DNA from: Phycisphaerales bacterium
Lineage (GTDB): Bacteria > Planctomycetota > Phycisphaerae > Phycisphaerales > UBA1924
Assembly: GCA_029260415.1 (NCBI GenBank)
Contig: JAJDDH010000357.1
Location: forward strand, 1 to 6,880
Direction of reading: 5' to 3'
DNA length: 6,880 bases
The first letter of the stretch is position 1, and the number at the start of each line of letters is the position of its first letter. Shown here in pieces: positions 1-6,080 of the stretch. The notes below the pieces were generated by a model that had not been told where the DNA came from, ran no database searches, and saw only the letters and a list, made by a program, of their open reading frames with translations. A program made the translations under genes and the position numbers.

Positions 1-251
1 GCGTTTCGATGCTCCTGGCGGGTCAGGCGGTGGGCTGGGTCGGTGTGGGCACGGGCGGGGCGGGGCTGGCGATCTGGCTGGCGGGGGTGCTGACGGTGCT
101 GCGTTCGGGTCGGGCGCCGCTGTGGACGGCGGTGCTCACACCGCTGGGCGCATGGCTCACGGGCTCGATCCTCCGCTCGGCGGCCCGCGATCTGGAGCGG
201 GGAACGCCCACGAGTTGGGGCGGGCGGGAGTACGTCCGGGAGTCGAGATAG
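1..251 (+). CDS. C-terminal end of a membrane protein, probably a family-2 glycosyltransferase (partial)
   Basis: The reading frame is open from the left edge (first full codon at base 3) to a TAG at 249-251, so only the last 82 or so residues are visible. They hold two hydrophobic segments, a Gly/Ala/Trp-rich one and a second around WTAVLTPLGAWLTGSIL, and then a short basic, cytoplasmic-looking tail, RSAARDLERG followed by TSWGGREYVRE. From memory, many membrane GT2 glycosyltransferases end this way: a last helix beginning near a 'PLG' motif, an 'LRSA...LRRG' stretch and a final 'W-x-G-R-x-Y'. The catalytic domain with its DxD motif would lie upstream, outside the window. It does not look like ExbB/TolQ, although exbD follows closely; the pore-helix motifs of ExbB are missing. 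The ATG at base 9 is in frame but is probably an internal methionine. The call rests on motif resemblance only. Confidence 0.55.
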   Translation, partial: VSMLLAGQAVGWVGVGTGGAGLAIWLAGVLTVLRSGRAPLWTAVLTPLGAWLTGSILRSAARDLERGTPTSWGGREYVRESR

Positions 252-254
252 GCT
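249..254 (+). promoter_or_regulatory. Possible -10 hexamer (TAGGCT) for a leaderless exbD transcript
   Basis: TAGGCT overlaps the stop codon of the preceding gene and is followed by exactly six bases (TGGGTG) and then the ATG at 261. It keeps only the three key positions of a -10 element (T1, A2, T6), and no -35 element can be seen. The same hexamer-to-start spacing occurs before the long nfeD gene and before the gene at 6812, which is the main reason for listing it. It could equally be chance, with exbD translated from a longer operon transcript. Confidence 0.3.
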
Positions 255-260
255 TGGGTG

Positions 261-776
261 ATGAGATCGGTCCGCAGAGCCAGCCCGGATGTCCGCCTTG
301 AGATGACGCCGCTGATCGACGTGGTGTTCCTGCTGCTGACGTTCTTCGTGTTCTCGCTGGTGCTGATGGTGCGGGCGGACGTGATGGACGTGAAGCTGCC
401 CGAGCTGTCTGCGGGTCGCAGCGCCGAGCGGACGCCCGCGATCACGATCGTCATCGACGAGGGCGGGACGCTGTTTGTCGAGGGCGAGGCTGCAGCGCTG
501 AGCGAGATCGGCGACCGGGTGCGGGCACTGCGCGCCGAGCGCGGCGGCTCGGCGCCCGTGCTGCTCGCGGTCGATGCGCAGGGGCGGGCGGGTGATCTGA
601 TTCAGCTGGCCGACACGCTCAACGCGGAGGGCATCGGGGAGTTCAGCGTGATCGGGCGCCCGGCCAAGGGGGCGGGCCCGGACGCTGTCGACCCGGCGTC
701 TGGACTCCCCGAGACCGATCCCAGGCCCACGGGTCGCGGATTCGTTCCCACCGGACCGGCGACCGAACCCGGATGA
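261..776 (+). CDS. exbD: ExbD/TolR family biopolymer transport protein
   Basis: This is a proton-channel subunit of the ExbB-ExbD type, which couples the inner-membrane proton gradient to work done by a TonB-like protein. From the ATG, a short basic cytoplasmic N-terminus (about 13 residues) leads into one transmembrane helix at about residues 15-36, beginning MTPLIDVVFLLLTFFVF. Asp20 in this helix matches the essential protonatable Asp of ExbD/TolR. A periplasmic alpha/beta domain follows (about 40-132; ITIVIDEGGTLFVEG, then LLAVDAQG, then GIGEFSVIGRP). The last 40 or so residues are a Pro/Gly/Thr-rich tail that the family usually lacks. A GTG at 258 is directly in frame and could be used instead; I prefer the ATG because of the hexamer at 249-254. 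No good Shine-Dalgarno sequence precedes either start. The TonB-like gene lies 51 bases downstream. No ExbB gene is in the window, so it may lie upstream or elsewhere. Confidence 0.92.
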   Translation: MRSVRRASPDVRLEMTPLIDVVFLLLTFFVFSLVLMVRADVMDVKLPELSAGRSAERTPAITIVIDEGGTLFVEGEAAALSEIGDRVRALRAERGGSAPVLLAVDAQGRAGDLIQLADTLNAEGIGEFSVIGRPAKGAGPDAVDPASGLPETDPRPTGRGFVPTGPATEPG

Positions 777-827
777 ACGCCCAGCGGTACCACTGTCTGG
801 AACGAAAGAGCCTTTGAGACGGGCGGC

Positions 828-1850
828 ATGAACCAGGGATACACAACCAACCCGTGGCTGCTGATCGGGGGGCTGATCAGCCTTGTGATCCACCTGGCCG
901 GGGGGCTGGCGGTGCTCGGTTCGTCCGCGAGCATGGGCGGATCTGGCGACGCGCCCAAGTCGTCGATGCTCGATGGGAGCGAGGACCCGCCCGAGCAGGC
1001 GCTGGGCATGCAGGACTCGACCTCGGTCTCGATCAACTGGCTGGGGTTTGCTGAGGCGACGCCTGACCAGCAGGGCGAGATCAGCGACACGGAGCAGCCC
1101 GCGCTTTCCATGGCGCCCATGGGCGAGCCCAGCGACCAGCGGGCGCCCCAGCCCAACCGTTCACAGGCACAGGACGCGGCGTCGCAGCGGGCCCCGGTCG
1201 GCCCGGCGACGGGCGAGGCGCTGACCGCGGCGTCGCCCATGAGCCCGCAGGAGCTGGAGCCCGCGCCCTCGCTGGCGATCGCGCCGCGGGAATCTCAGAA
1301 CGCCGTGCCCGCGGGCGAGGGGGCGCTCCGCCTGAACGCCTGGGGCCTGCCCCCGGCGCCCGAGCGCGTCCAGGGCCCGCCCTCGGGCGGTTCGCCCGAC
1401 GAGAGCACTCGGCAGGCTCAGGGTCAGGGCGAACAGAGCGAGCCCGATGAGGGCGCGAACGCGGGGGCCGACGACATCGCGGGGCTGCCCAGCGATCGGG
1501 AGTCGATCGCGACGGCGATCAGAGAGGCGACGGACCTCGCTGATTGGAGCAAACCCCTGGCCCGCAAGGGGTTGGAGATCAAGACCGTCCGCCCCCGCTG
1601 GAGTACCACGACGCTGCTGACCCGCCTGCCCCGCAACCCGGTGGTGATGATCAGCTTCGGGAAGGACGGGCGTGTGGACAGGGCGGAGTTCATCCGGCAC
1701 GAGGGTCGGGTCCTCAACACGGGCTCCCGCGAGGTGGACGAGCCCCTGCTCAACGCGGTCTACAAGTGGCGGGCGACGGGCAAGGAACTCGAAACGCTCA
1801 CGGACGGGGACACGGTCTCGTTCGCGATCCGGGTCGTGCTCAGGCGATAA
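828..1850 (+). CDS. TonB-like energy-transducing protein
   Basis: This 340-residue protein has the TonB layout. A short N-terminus is followed by a single transmembrane helix at about residues 10-31 that contains SLVIH: Ser18 and His22 reproduce the Ser-x3-His motif of the TonB helix (Ser16/His20 in E. coli), whose His is needed for coupling to ExbB-ExbD. Residues 35-225 are a long disordered linker rich in Pro, Ala, Gln, Glu and Gly, with one less disordered island, SVSINWLGF (66-74). The C-terminal domain (about 245-340) has the TonB-type pattern VVMISFGKDGRVDRAEFIRH, then VDEPLLNAVYKWRATG, then a closing beta strand SFAIRVVLRR. It would span the periplasm and pass proton-motive energy from ExbB-ExbD to an outer-membrane partner, none of which is encoded nearby. 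It is longer than E. coli TonB (239 residues), mainly in the linker. The ATG at 828 fits the helix position; the ribosome binding site is poor. Co-transcription with exbD is likely. Confidence 0.82.
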   Translation: MNQGYTTNPWLLIGGLISLVIHLAGGLAVLGSSASMGGSGDAPKSSMLDGSEDPPEQALGMQDSTSVSINWLGFAEATPDQQGEISDTEQPALSMAPMGEPSDQRAPQPNRSQAQDAASQRAPVGPATGEALTAASPMSPQELEPAPSLAIAPRESQNAVPAGEGALRLNAWGLPPAPERVQGPPSGGSPDESTRQAQGQGEQSEPDEGANAGADDIAGLPSDRESIATAIREATDLADWSKPLARKGLEIKTVRPRWSTTTLLTRLPRNPVVMISFGKDGRVDRAEFIRHEGRVLNTGSREVDEPLLNAVYKWRATGKELETLTDGDTVSFAIRVVLRR

Positions 1851-1891
1851 TCGTTTCAGGACCTCTCCAAGCCCGGGGACGATCGGGCCGA

Positions 1892-1905
1892 TAGATAGGG
1901 CGCCC
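1892..1905 (+). promoter_or_regulatory. AT-rich hexamer and GGGCGCCC palindrome just before a start codon
   Basis: The 55-base gap between the TonB-like gene and the next gene holds TAGATA (1892-1897), the only AT-rich hexamer near the start, followed by a perfect 8-base palindrome, GGGCGCCC (1898-1905), that abuts the ATG at 1906. There is no Shine-Dalgarno sequence. The hexamer is a poor -10 match, so a promoter here is only a possibility. A weak GCCCG/CGGGC inverted repeat (1871-1875 with 1884-1888) lies upstream but has no T-run, so I do not call it a terminator. Confidence 0.2.
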
Positions 1906-2517
1906 ATGCGAACACACACTCGAATCCTGCAGGCCCTGCTCGTCGGCGCCCTGGCGTCGGGCGCCGCGGCGCAGAACGACGCGTGGTCCTCGCTCGAGGC
2001 GGTGGACGCGGGGACCGAGGACGTGAGCCTCCTGGGCGAGAGCCTGCGCCTGGTGCCGATCGACATGCGCGTCAGCGACTCGTTCTCGAGCATCTTCCGG
2101 CTCGACGGCATCGACGGCTGGGAGGACCAGTTCGCCCGGCGCGAGGGCGCCCTGACGGCGGTCTTCCCCCAGTCGGTCTACTACCCCACGCAGAGTGGCG
2201 TCGAGATCGCCATCCCCGCGGGCACGGTGTTCCTCATCGGCGCCCCGCCCGAGTGGATGTTCGCGCGTTACGACCTGGCGCAGGACGTCCCGACGCAGGA
2301 GGCGGGCCCCACGGCGTTGCCCGATCTGCGCATCGGCACAGGCCTGGGCAGCGAGGCGGTGGACACCCGGGCGCCCGTCACGCAGACGGTCCTAGCGAGC
2401 CCGGAGCGGGATCTTCGCCAGGTCGAGCACCGGCGCCCGCCCATGCCCTGGCGCACGGACCACCGGCGCGCCGAGCGCGTGTCGTCGCTGCTGTCGCTCG
2501 CGGTCGCGGGCGAGTGA
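1906..2517 (+). CDS. Exported protein of unknown function
   Basis: I do not recognise this 203-residue protein. The start at 1906 is supported by a textbook signal peptide: a basic N-terminus (MRTHTR), a hydrophobic core (ILQALLVGALASGA) and an AAA-Q site that would be cut after residue 22 by signal peptidase I. There is no lipobox cysteine, so it is probably a soluble periplasmic or secreted protein. The mature part begins with an acidic stretch, then a region likely to be beta-rich (about 45-120) with GWEDQFARRE, VFPQSVYYPTQSGVEIAIPAG and VFLIGAPPEWMFARYDLAQ. Residues 128-203 are low in predicted order and Arg/Pro-rich near the end (HRRPPMPWRTDHRRAER). It has no cysteines, no repeats and no catalytic motif that I can identify. 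It lies 55 bases after the TonB-like gene on the same strand and could belong to that transcript; its stop codon is one base from that of the convergent floA. Confidence 0.7.
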   Translation: MRTHTRILQALLVGALASGAAAQNDAWSSLEAVDAGTEDVSLLGESLRLVPIDMRVSDSFSSIFRLDGIDGWEDQFARREGALTAVFPQSVYYPTQSGVEIAIPAGTVFLIGAPPEWMFARYDLAQDVPTQEAGPTALPDLRIGTGLGSEAVDTRAPVTQTVLASPERDLRQVEHRRPPMPWRTDHRRAERVSSLLSLAVAGE

Positions 2518-2518
2518 G

Positions 2519-3517
2519 TTACTTGTTGTCGTCGGGCTTGGCGATCGACTGACGCATGTCCGTGTCGGCGACGACGTTCTTCATGCGGTAGTAGTCCATG
2601 ATGCCCATGTGCCCGCTGCGGAAGGCCTCGGCCATCGCCTTGGGCACCTCCGCCTCGGCCAGCACGACCAGCGCCCGGTTCTTCTGGATGTCGGCCTTGT
2701 TCTCTTGCTCGAGCGCGACGGCCAGCGCCCGGCGCTTCTCGGCCTCGGCCTGGAATCGGCGCTTGTCCGCCTCGGCCTGGTCCGCCTGCAGCTTCGCGCC
2801 GATGTTCTCACCAACATCCACGTCCGCGATGTCGATCGACAGGATCTCGAACGCGGTGCCCGAGTCGAGCCCGCGGTTGATCACGGCCTTAGAGATGTTG
2901 TCCGGGTTCTCCAGCACGACCTTGTGCGAGTCCGCCGAGCCGATCGAGGAGACGATGCCCTCGCCCACGCGGGCGATGATGGTTTCTTCCGTGGCGCCGC
3001 CCACGAGTCGGGGCAGGTTGGTGCGGACCGTCACGCGGGCGCGGGCCCGGAGCTGGATGCCGTCCTTGGCGACGGCGTCGATCGTCCCACGCCCCAGGTT
3101 CGGGTTGGGCACGTCGATGACCTTGGGGTTCACGCTGGTGTTGACCGCGTCGAGGATGTCGCGCCCGGCCAGGTCGATGGCGCAGGCGGTGTCCCAGTCG
3201 AGCTCGATCTTGGCCTTGCGGGCCGCGATGATGGCGCTGACGACGTTGTGGATCCGCCCGCCTGCGAGGAAGTGCTCGTCGAGCTGGCCCGTCGAGATCG
3301 GGATGCCCGCCTTGACCGCGCGGATGCGGCTATACACCACGGCGCGGACGTCCACCTTCCGAAGGCGCATCCCGATGATGTCGATCAGGCTGACCCGCGC
3401 GTTCGAGACGTAGGCCTGGATGAAGAGGTTGATGAACTGGCCCACGATGGCGACGAGCACCAGCAGAACGAGAACGGCAATGATGATGCCGATGATGAGG
3501 ATCACATTCAGATTCAC
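2519..3517 (-). CDS. floA: Flotillin-like protein FloA
   Basis: This 332-residue protein matches the FloA (YqfA) family throughout and is the same size as the B. subtilis protein (331). FloA proteins form oligomers in the inner membrane, organise membrane microdomains and influence membrane fluidity and the proteins gathered there. An N-terminal hydrophobic stretch (about residues 4-37) anchors the protein. The PHB/SPFH-type core follows with family hallmarks IIGMRLRKV (47-55), IDLAGRD (114-120), SVNPKVI (128-134), ARVGEGIVSSIGS (182-194) and LDSGTAFEILSIDIADVDVG (217-236). An Ala/Glu-rich coiled coil (about 242-300) ends in AEVPKAMAEAFRSG and GIMDYYRMKN. The loop at about 135-150 is a few residues longer than in B. 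subtilis FloA as I remember it. The GTG start at 3517 is fixed by AGGAG eight bases upstream. The gene is 64 bases downstream of the short NfeD gene, its expected partner, and appears to have its own promoter as well. Confidence 0.96.
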   Translation of the reverse strand: MNLNVILIIGIIIAVLVLLVLVAIVGQFINLFIQAYVSNARVSLIDIIGMRLRKVDVRAVVYSRIRAVKAGIPISTGQLDEHFLAGGRIHNVVSAIIAARKAKIELDWDTACAIDLAGRDILDAVNTSVNPKVIDVPNPNLGRGTIDAVAKDGIQLRARARVTVRTNLPRLVGGATEETIIARVGEGIVSSIGSADSHKVVLENPDNISKAVINRGLDSGTAFEILSIDIADVDVGENIGAKLQADQAEADKRRFQAEAEKRRALAVALEQENKADIQKNRALVVLAEAEVPKAMAEAFRSGHMGIMDYYRMKNVVADTDMRQSIAKPDDNK

Positions 3518-3525
3518 CGGGGAGG

Positions 3526-3530
3526 CTCCT
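3526..3530 (-). promoter_or_regulatory. Shine-Dalgarno site of floA (AGGAG)
   Basis: Read on the minus strand, AGGAG ends eight bases before the GTG at 3517, the only clear ribosome binding site in the window. It decides the GTG start for floA and implies that floA is translated from a message with a leader, unlike several neighbours. Confidence 0.75.
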
Positions 3531-3558
3531 CTCGCGGGCGGACAGTCGGTACTCGGGC

Positions 3559-3564
3559 AGTATA
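3559..3564 (-). promoter_or_regulatory. Predicted -10 element (TATACT) of floA
   Basis: TATACT lies on the minus strand in the 64-base gap between the short NfeD gene and floA and matches TATAAT at five of six positions. Transcription would begin near 3552, giving a leader of about 35 bases that carries the AGGAG site. No -35 element is evident. It suggests that floA can be made separately from the two NfeD genes. Confidence 0.5.
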
Positions 3565-3581
3565 GCTGGGCCTGACGCGCT

Positions 3582-4091
3582 TCATGCCTTGGTCGCGGGG
3601 CGGACCTTGAGCGTGGTCATATCAACGCCCGTGACGCGGACGCGCTCGCCCGAGCGGATGTAGCTGGTGTCCGAGGTCGCTTCGTGGCGCTGCCCGTCGA
3701 TGCGGACGCTGCCAACGGGGCGGAGGTCGGTCAGCGCCTCGCCCTCGGCGCCGACGAGCGACGCGAGAGACTGGCGTTCTTCCAGTTCTTTCAGATCCCG
3801 CTGGGCCTGTCGCTCCTCGTCGCCCCCGCCCAGCATCGCCCGCCCGATCGGTGTACTGGGCAGCAGGCTCAGCGCGAAGAAGAACATCGAGGGTCCGCCC
3901 ACGAGCACGACCAGCGTGCCCGCGATGCCCCACGTGATGGAGAAACGGTAGAGGCAGACGACGCCCGCGATCGCGACGCCCGTGGCGACGATCCCGATGA
4001 TCCCGCCCGAGGGGACGAGGACCTCGATGAACACGAGCAGCACCGCCGCGGCCAGCAGCGCCAGGCCCCAGATCAGCATCGGGTCGGTCAT
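3582..4091 (-). CDS. Short NfeD family membrane protein
   Basis: This 169-residue protein is a short-form NfeD with no protease domain. Three hydrophobic helices (about residues 5-25, 28-48 and 53-78) include the family motif FIEVLVPSGGIIGIVA. A charged, probably helical connector (about 90-112; DEERQAQRDLKELEERQ) leads to the C-terminal OB-fold domain (about 114-166) with GAEGEALTDLRPVGSVRIDG and YIRSGERVRVTGVDM. NfeD proteins are thought to act as membrane partners of flotillin/stomatin-type proteins, and floA follows 64 bases downstream. The ATG overlaps the stop codon of the longer NfeD gene (TGATG), so the two are probably translationally coupled and made in related amounts. The OB domain is a clear relative of that of its neighbour (LRPxGxxxxDGQ and YIxxGExVRV occur in both). 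The frame stays open far upstream of this ATG, but that translation is Arg/Pro-rich nonsense antisense-like composition inside the neighbouring gene. Confidence 0.92.
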   Translation of the reverse strand: MTDPMLIWGLALLAAAVLLVFIEVLVPSGGIIGIVATGVAIAGVVCLYRFSITWGIAGTLVVLVGGPSMFFFALSLLPSTPIGRAMLGGGDEERQAQRDLKELEERQSLASLVGAEGEALTDLRPVGSVRIDGQRHEATSDTSYIRSGERVRVTGVDMTTLKVRPATKA

Positions 4092-5995
4092 CAGGCGGTC
4101 TCTCCGTCGCTCGTGTCGCGCTCGACGACCACGCGGAACTCGCTGACGCTGACGACGCGGACCGTCTCGCCCTGGTCGATGTAGCCCATGTCCGAGACCA
4201 CGTCGATGAGCTGCCCGTCGAACTCGGCGCGCCCGCTCGGGCGGAGGGCGGTCTGCGCCCGCCCGGTCTGCCCGGCGCTGAGCGCGAGCGGCGCGGCGGG
4301 TTCCATGACGCTGAATGTTGGGGTGTCCTCGTCGTCGCGCGGTCCGGCCATGATCAGGCGGGAGACGAGCGGGAAGCGTTCGAGGTGCTTGCCGATGAAG
4401 TACATGCCCACGCCCGCGGTCGCGCTGGCGAGCAGGATGGTGACGACGCCGAAGAGCAGGTCGTTTTTCTCGCCCGGGGCGGACGGGAATCCGCTGGCGT
4501 CGGGGATGAAGGTGCCCACGAGCCCGCCGAAGAGCAGGAGCAGGCCAGCGATGCCGAAGACGCCGAAGCCCGGGATGACGAGAATCTCCAGGGCGATGAG
4601 CAGCACGCCCGAGACGATCGCGACGATCTCCCACCAGCCGGCCATGCCGAGGAGCATGGGCGGGGCGAGCAGCGCGATCGCGGCGGCCAGGGCGACGGCG
4701 CCCGGGGCGATCATGCCCGGGGCGGACATCTCCAGGAACAGCGCCAGCAGGAAGATCACGATCAGCACGCCGCGGACGGGCAGGGAGGTCATGAAGCGGA
4801 CGAGCGACTCGGACCAGGAGCGGTCGGCGCGGACGAGGGTCTTGGCGCCGAAGAAAGCCTTGAGCTGCTCGTCGGTGTTGATGGTGGCGCTGGCGAGGGA
4901 GAAGTCGTGCATCTGCTGGGCGGAGAGGATGACGGCGTGGGTGCCGTCGCAGACGTAGCCCGCGGGCTCCCAGCGCGAGGCGTTGAGCGTCGCGACATCG
5001 GGACGGTTGCTGGGCGTCTCGAGCAAGTCGGTGACGTCCTGCTGGAGATCGGCGACGCCCTCGCCCGCGGGGGTGAAGGCCGCGTCGGGGTCCTCGATGG
5101 ACTTGGCGAGCATGCTGTCCTCGCTGTCCGGGTCGGGCGCAGGCGCCTGGGCGTCGGTGTCGTCGGGCTCGAGGAAGCTCGGCAGCTCGTCGACCGGTTC
5201 TCCCTCTTCGGCGGCGGCGCTGTCGTCGGGGCTGGGCGCGGCCCGCTCGCTGAGCGGGCGGGTCCGGGCGCCGGGGACGGACCCGAGCAGGGGGCGCCCG
5301 CGGGCGGGGGCGATGCCGAACAGGTCGAGGTATTCCTGCTCGTTGACGAGCAGGGTCTGACCGGTCTTGGCATCGCGGATGGCCCAGAGCTCGATGCCGT
5401 CGGTGACGATGACCTGGACGAGAAACTCGTCGTACCCGTTGCGCCGGGCGGAGTCGGTGACGTCCTGGAGCAGTGGGGGCAGGAGCTTGGTGCGCTGCTC
5501 GGGGGTGAGGGCCTTGAGGCCCGCGGTCCCGAAGGTGACGGGGAAGGCGTCGCCCATGGCGCCCGGGTCGGAGGTGACGATCTCGGCGCAGGCCAGGGCG
5601 ATGATGGCGCCGCCCGAGTACGCCTGGGGGTGGATCCAGGCGACGGTGTTGGGGATGGGCGAGGCCTTGAGGGCCGCGGAGATCTCGAGGACTGCGCCGA
5701 TCTCGCCCCCGGGGGAGTCGATCTCGATGACGACCGCGTCGGCGCCCGCGTCGGCGGCGTCGCTCAGGCGGCGCTGCACGCTCATCGAGGTGATCGCGTC
5801 GATCGGGCCCTTGACGGTGATGACCGCGATGTTGTCCGCCTGGCGTGACGCGGGGACAGCAACGGGCTGGGCGGCGCTGCCCGGCCCGGTCTGGGCGATC
5901 GAGACCGCCGTCAGCGCGAGGCAGCACAGCCAGGCGAGCAGGCGGGCGGGCGAGGGGCACGTGCGGGATTCAGATGGGGTGGGGTCGGGGTGCAC
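4091..5995 (-). CDS. Long NfeD family protein with ClpP-like serine protease domain
   Basis: This 634-residue membrane protease-like NfeD (YqeZ/PH1510 type) starts with a signal sequence (about residues 16-34, SIA-Q cleavage). A ClpP-like domain (about 55-235) shows IAVITVKGPID, VVIEIDSPGG and PQAYSGGAIIALA. Ser127 is the expected nucleophile (usually YSAG; here YSGG), and Lys170, 43 residues later and 13 before the next conserved Ala, lines up with the catalytic Lys of PH1510; the dyad assignment is inference. Residues about 235-338 are an acidic, Pro/Ala/Asp-rich insertion, probably disordered. A short folded part (WEPAGYVCDG to the ADRSW region) and five membrane helices (about 407-535) follow, with LEMSAPGMIAPG and LEILVIPGFGVFGIAG. 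The OB-fold domain closes the protein (about 570-630). It overlaps the short NfeD stop-to-start. I chose the GTG at 5995 because TATACT ends six bases before it; the TTG at 6001 would add two residues. Confidence 0.92.
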   Translation of the reverse strand: MHPDPTPSESRTCPSPARLLAWLCCLALTAVSIAQTGPGSAAQPVAVPASRQADNIAVITVKGPIDAITSMSVQRRLSDAADAGADAVVIEIDSPGGEIGAVLEISAALKASPIPNTVAWIHPQAYSGGAIIALACAEIVTSDPGAMGDAFPVTFGTAGLKALTPEQRTKLLPPLLQDVTDSARRNGYDEFLVQVIVTDGIELWAIRDAKTGQTLLVNEQEYLDLFGIAPARGRPLLGSVPGARTRPLSERAAPSPDDSAAAEEGEPVDELPSFLEPDDTDAQAPAPDPDSEDSMLAKSIEDPDAAFTPAGEGVADLQQDVTDLLETPSNRPDVATLNASRWEPAGYVCDGTHAVILSAQQMHDFSLASATINTDEQLKAFFGAKTLVRADRSWSESLVRFMTSLPVRGVLIVIFLLALFLEMSAPGMIAPGAVALAAAIALLAPPMLLGMAGWWEIVAIVSGVLLIALEILVIPGFGVFGIAGLLLLFGGLVGTFIPDASGFPSAPGEKNDLLFGVVTILLASATAGVGMYFIGKHLERFPLVSRLIMAGPRDDEDTPTFSVMEPAAPLALSAGQTGRAQTALRPSGRAEFDGQLIDVVSDMGYIDQGETVRVVSVSEFRVVVERDTSDGETA

Positions 5996-6001
5996 GAACA
6001 A

Positions 6002-6007
6002 AGTATA
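6002..6007 (-). promoter_or_regulatory. Predicted -10 element (TATACT) of the NfeD-FloA cluster, leaderless
   Basis: On the minus strand TATACT is followed by TTGTTC and then the GTG at 5995, so transcription is predicted to start at the G of that GTG or within a base of it. There is no Shine-Dalgarno sequence before either possible start. The hexamer is the same as the one before floA. No -35 element is visible; the region is GC-rich upstream. Confidence 0.5.
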
Positions 6008-6055
6008 GATTCCGGACGCGGGGGCCCCCGGTTTCGATTCTCACGCGGATTCCGG
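6008..6055 (-). repeat. Repeated CCGGAATC and 12-base palindrome upstream of the NfeD promoter
   Basis: On the minus strand CCGGAATC occurs twice, at 6055-6048 and 6015-6008, exactly 40 bases apart, which is close to four helical turns; the second copy abuts TATACT. Between them is a perfect palindrome, CGGGGGCCCCCG (6019-6030). These could be regulator sites, or the palindrome could be a stem in the 3' end of the nudix transcript, although no T-run follows it. The gap between the nudix stop and the NfeD start is under 90 bases. Confidence 0.3.
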
Positions 6056-6080
6056 GCGGTGGAAGGGGGTCAGGCGAGGA

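Noticed and set aside
1..251. Reading the first gene as the C-terminus of ExbB because exbD follows
   Set aside because: The helices lack the ExbB/TolQ pore patterns, and the tail with WGGREY fits glycosyltransferase C-termini better.
1871..1888. GCCCG/CGGGC hairpin as an intrinsic terminator after the TonB-like gene
   Set aside because: The stem is only five pairs and no T-run follows; such pairs are common by chance in this composition.
1161..2111. A 316-codon minus-strand frame across the TonB-like gene and the exported protein
   Set aside because: Arg-rich translation without domains; it crosses the gene boundary of two well-supported plus-strand genes.
2609..3565. A 318-codon plus-strand frame antisense to floA
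   Set aside because: Composition is biased to Asp, Val, Gly and Arg with no recognisable motif, while floA on the opposite strand matches its family along its whole length.
4385..5848. A 487-codon open frame on the plus strand antisense to the long NfeD gene
   Set aside because: Its translation is low-complexity (Gly, Asp, Glu, Val and Ala) with no domain, and it mirrors the codon pattern of the well-supported NfeD gene on the other strand. Long antisense frames are expected at this G+C.
3582..5960. A 792-codon frame that would fuse an upstream stretch to the short NfeD protein
   Set aside because: Everything upstream of the ATG at 4091 is Arg/Pro/His-rich out-of-frame translation of the long NfeD gene. 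The true start is the ATG that overlaps the NfeD stop codon.
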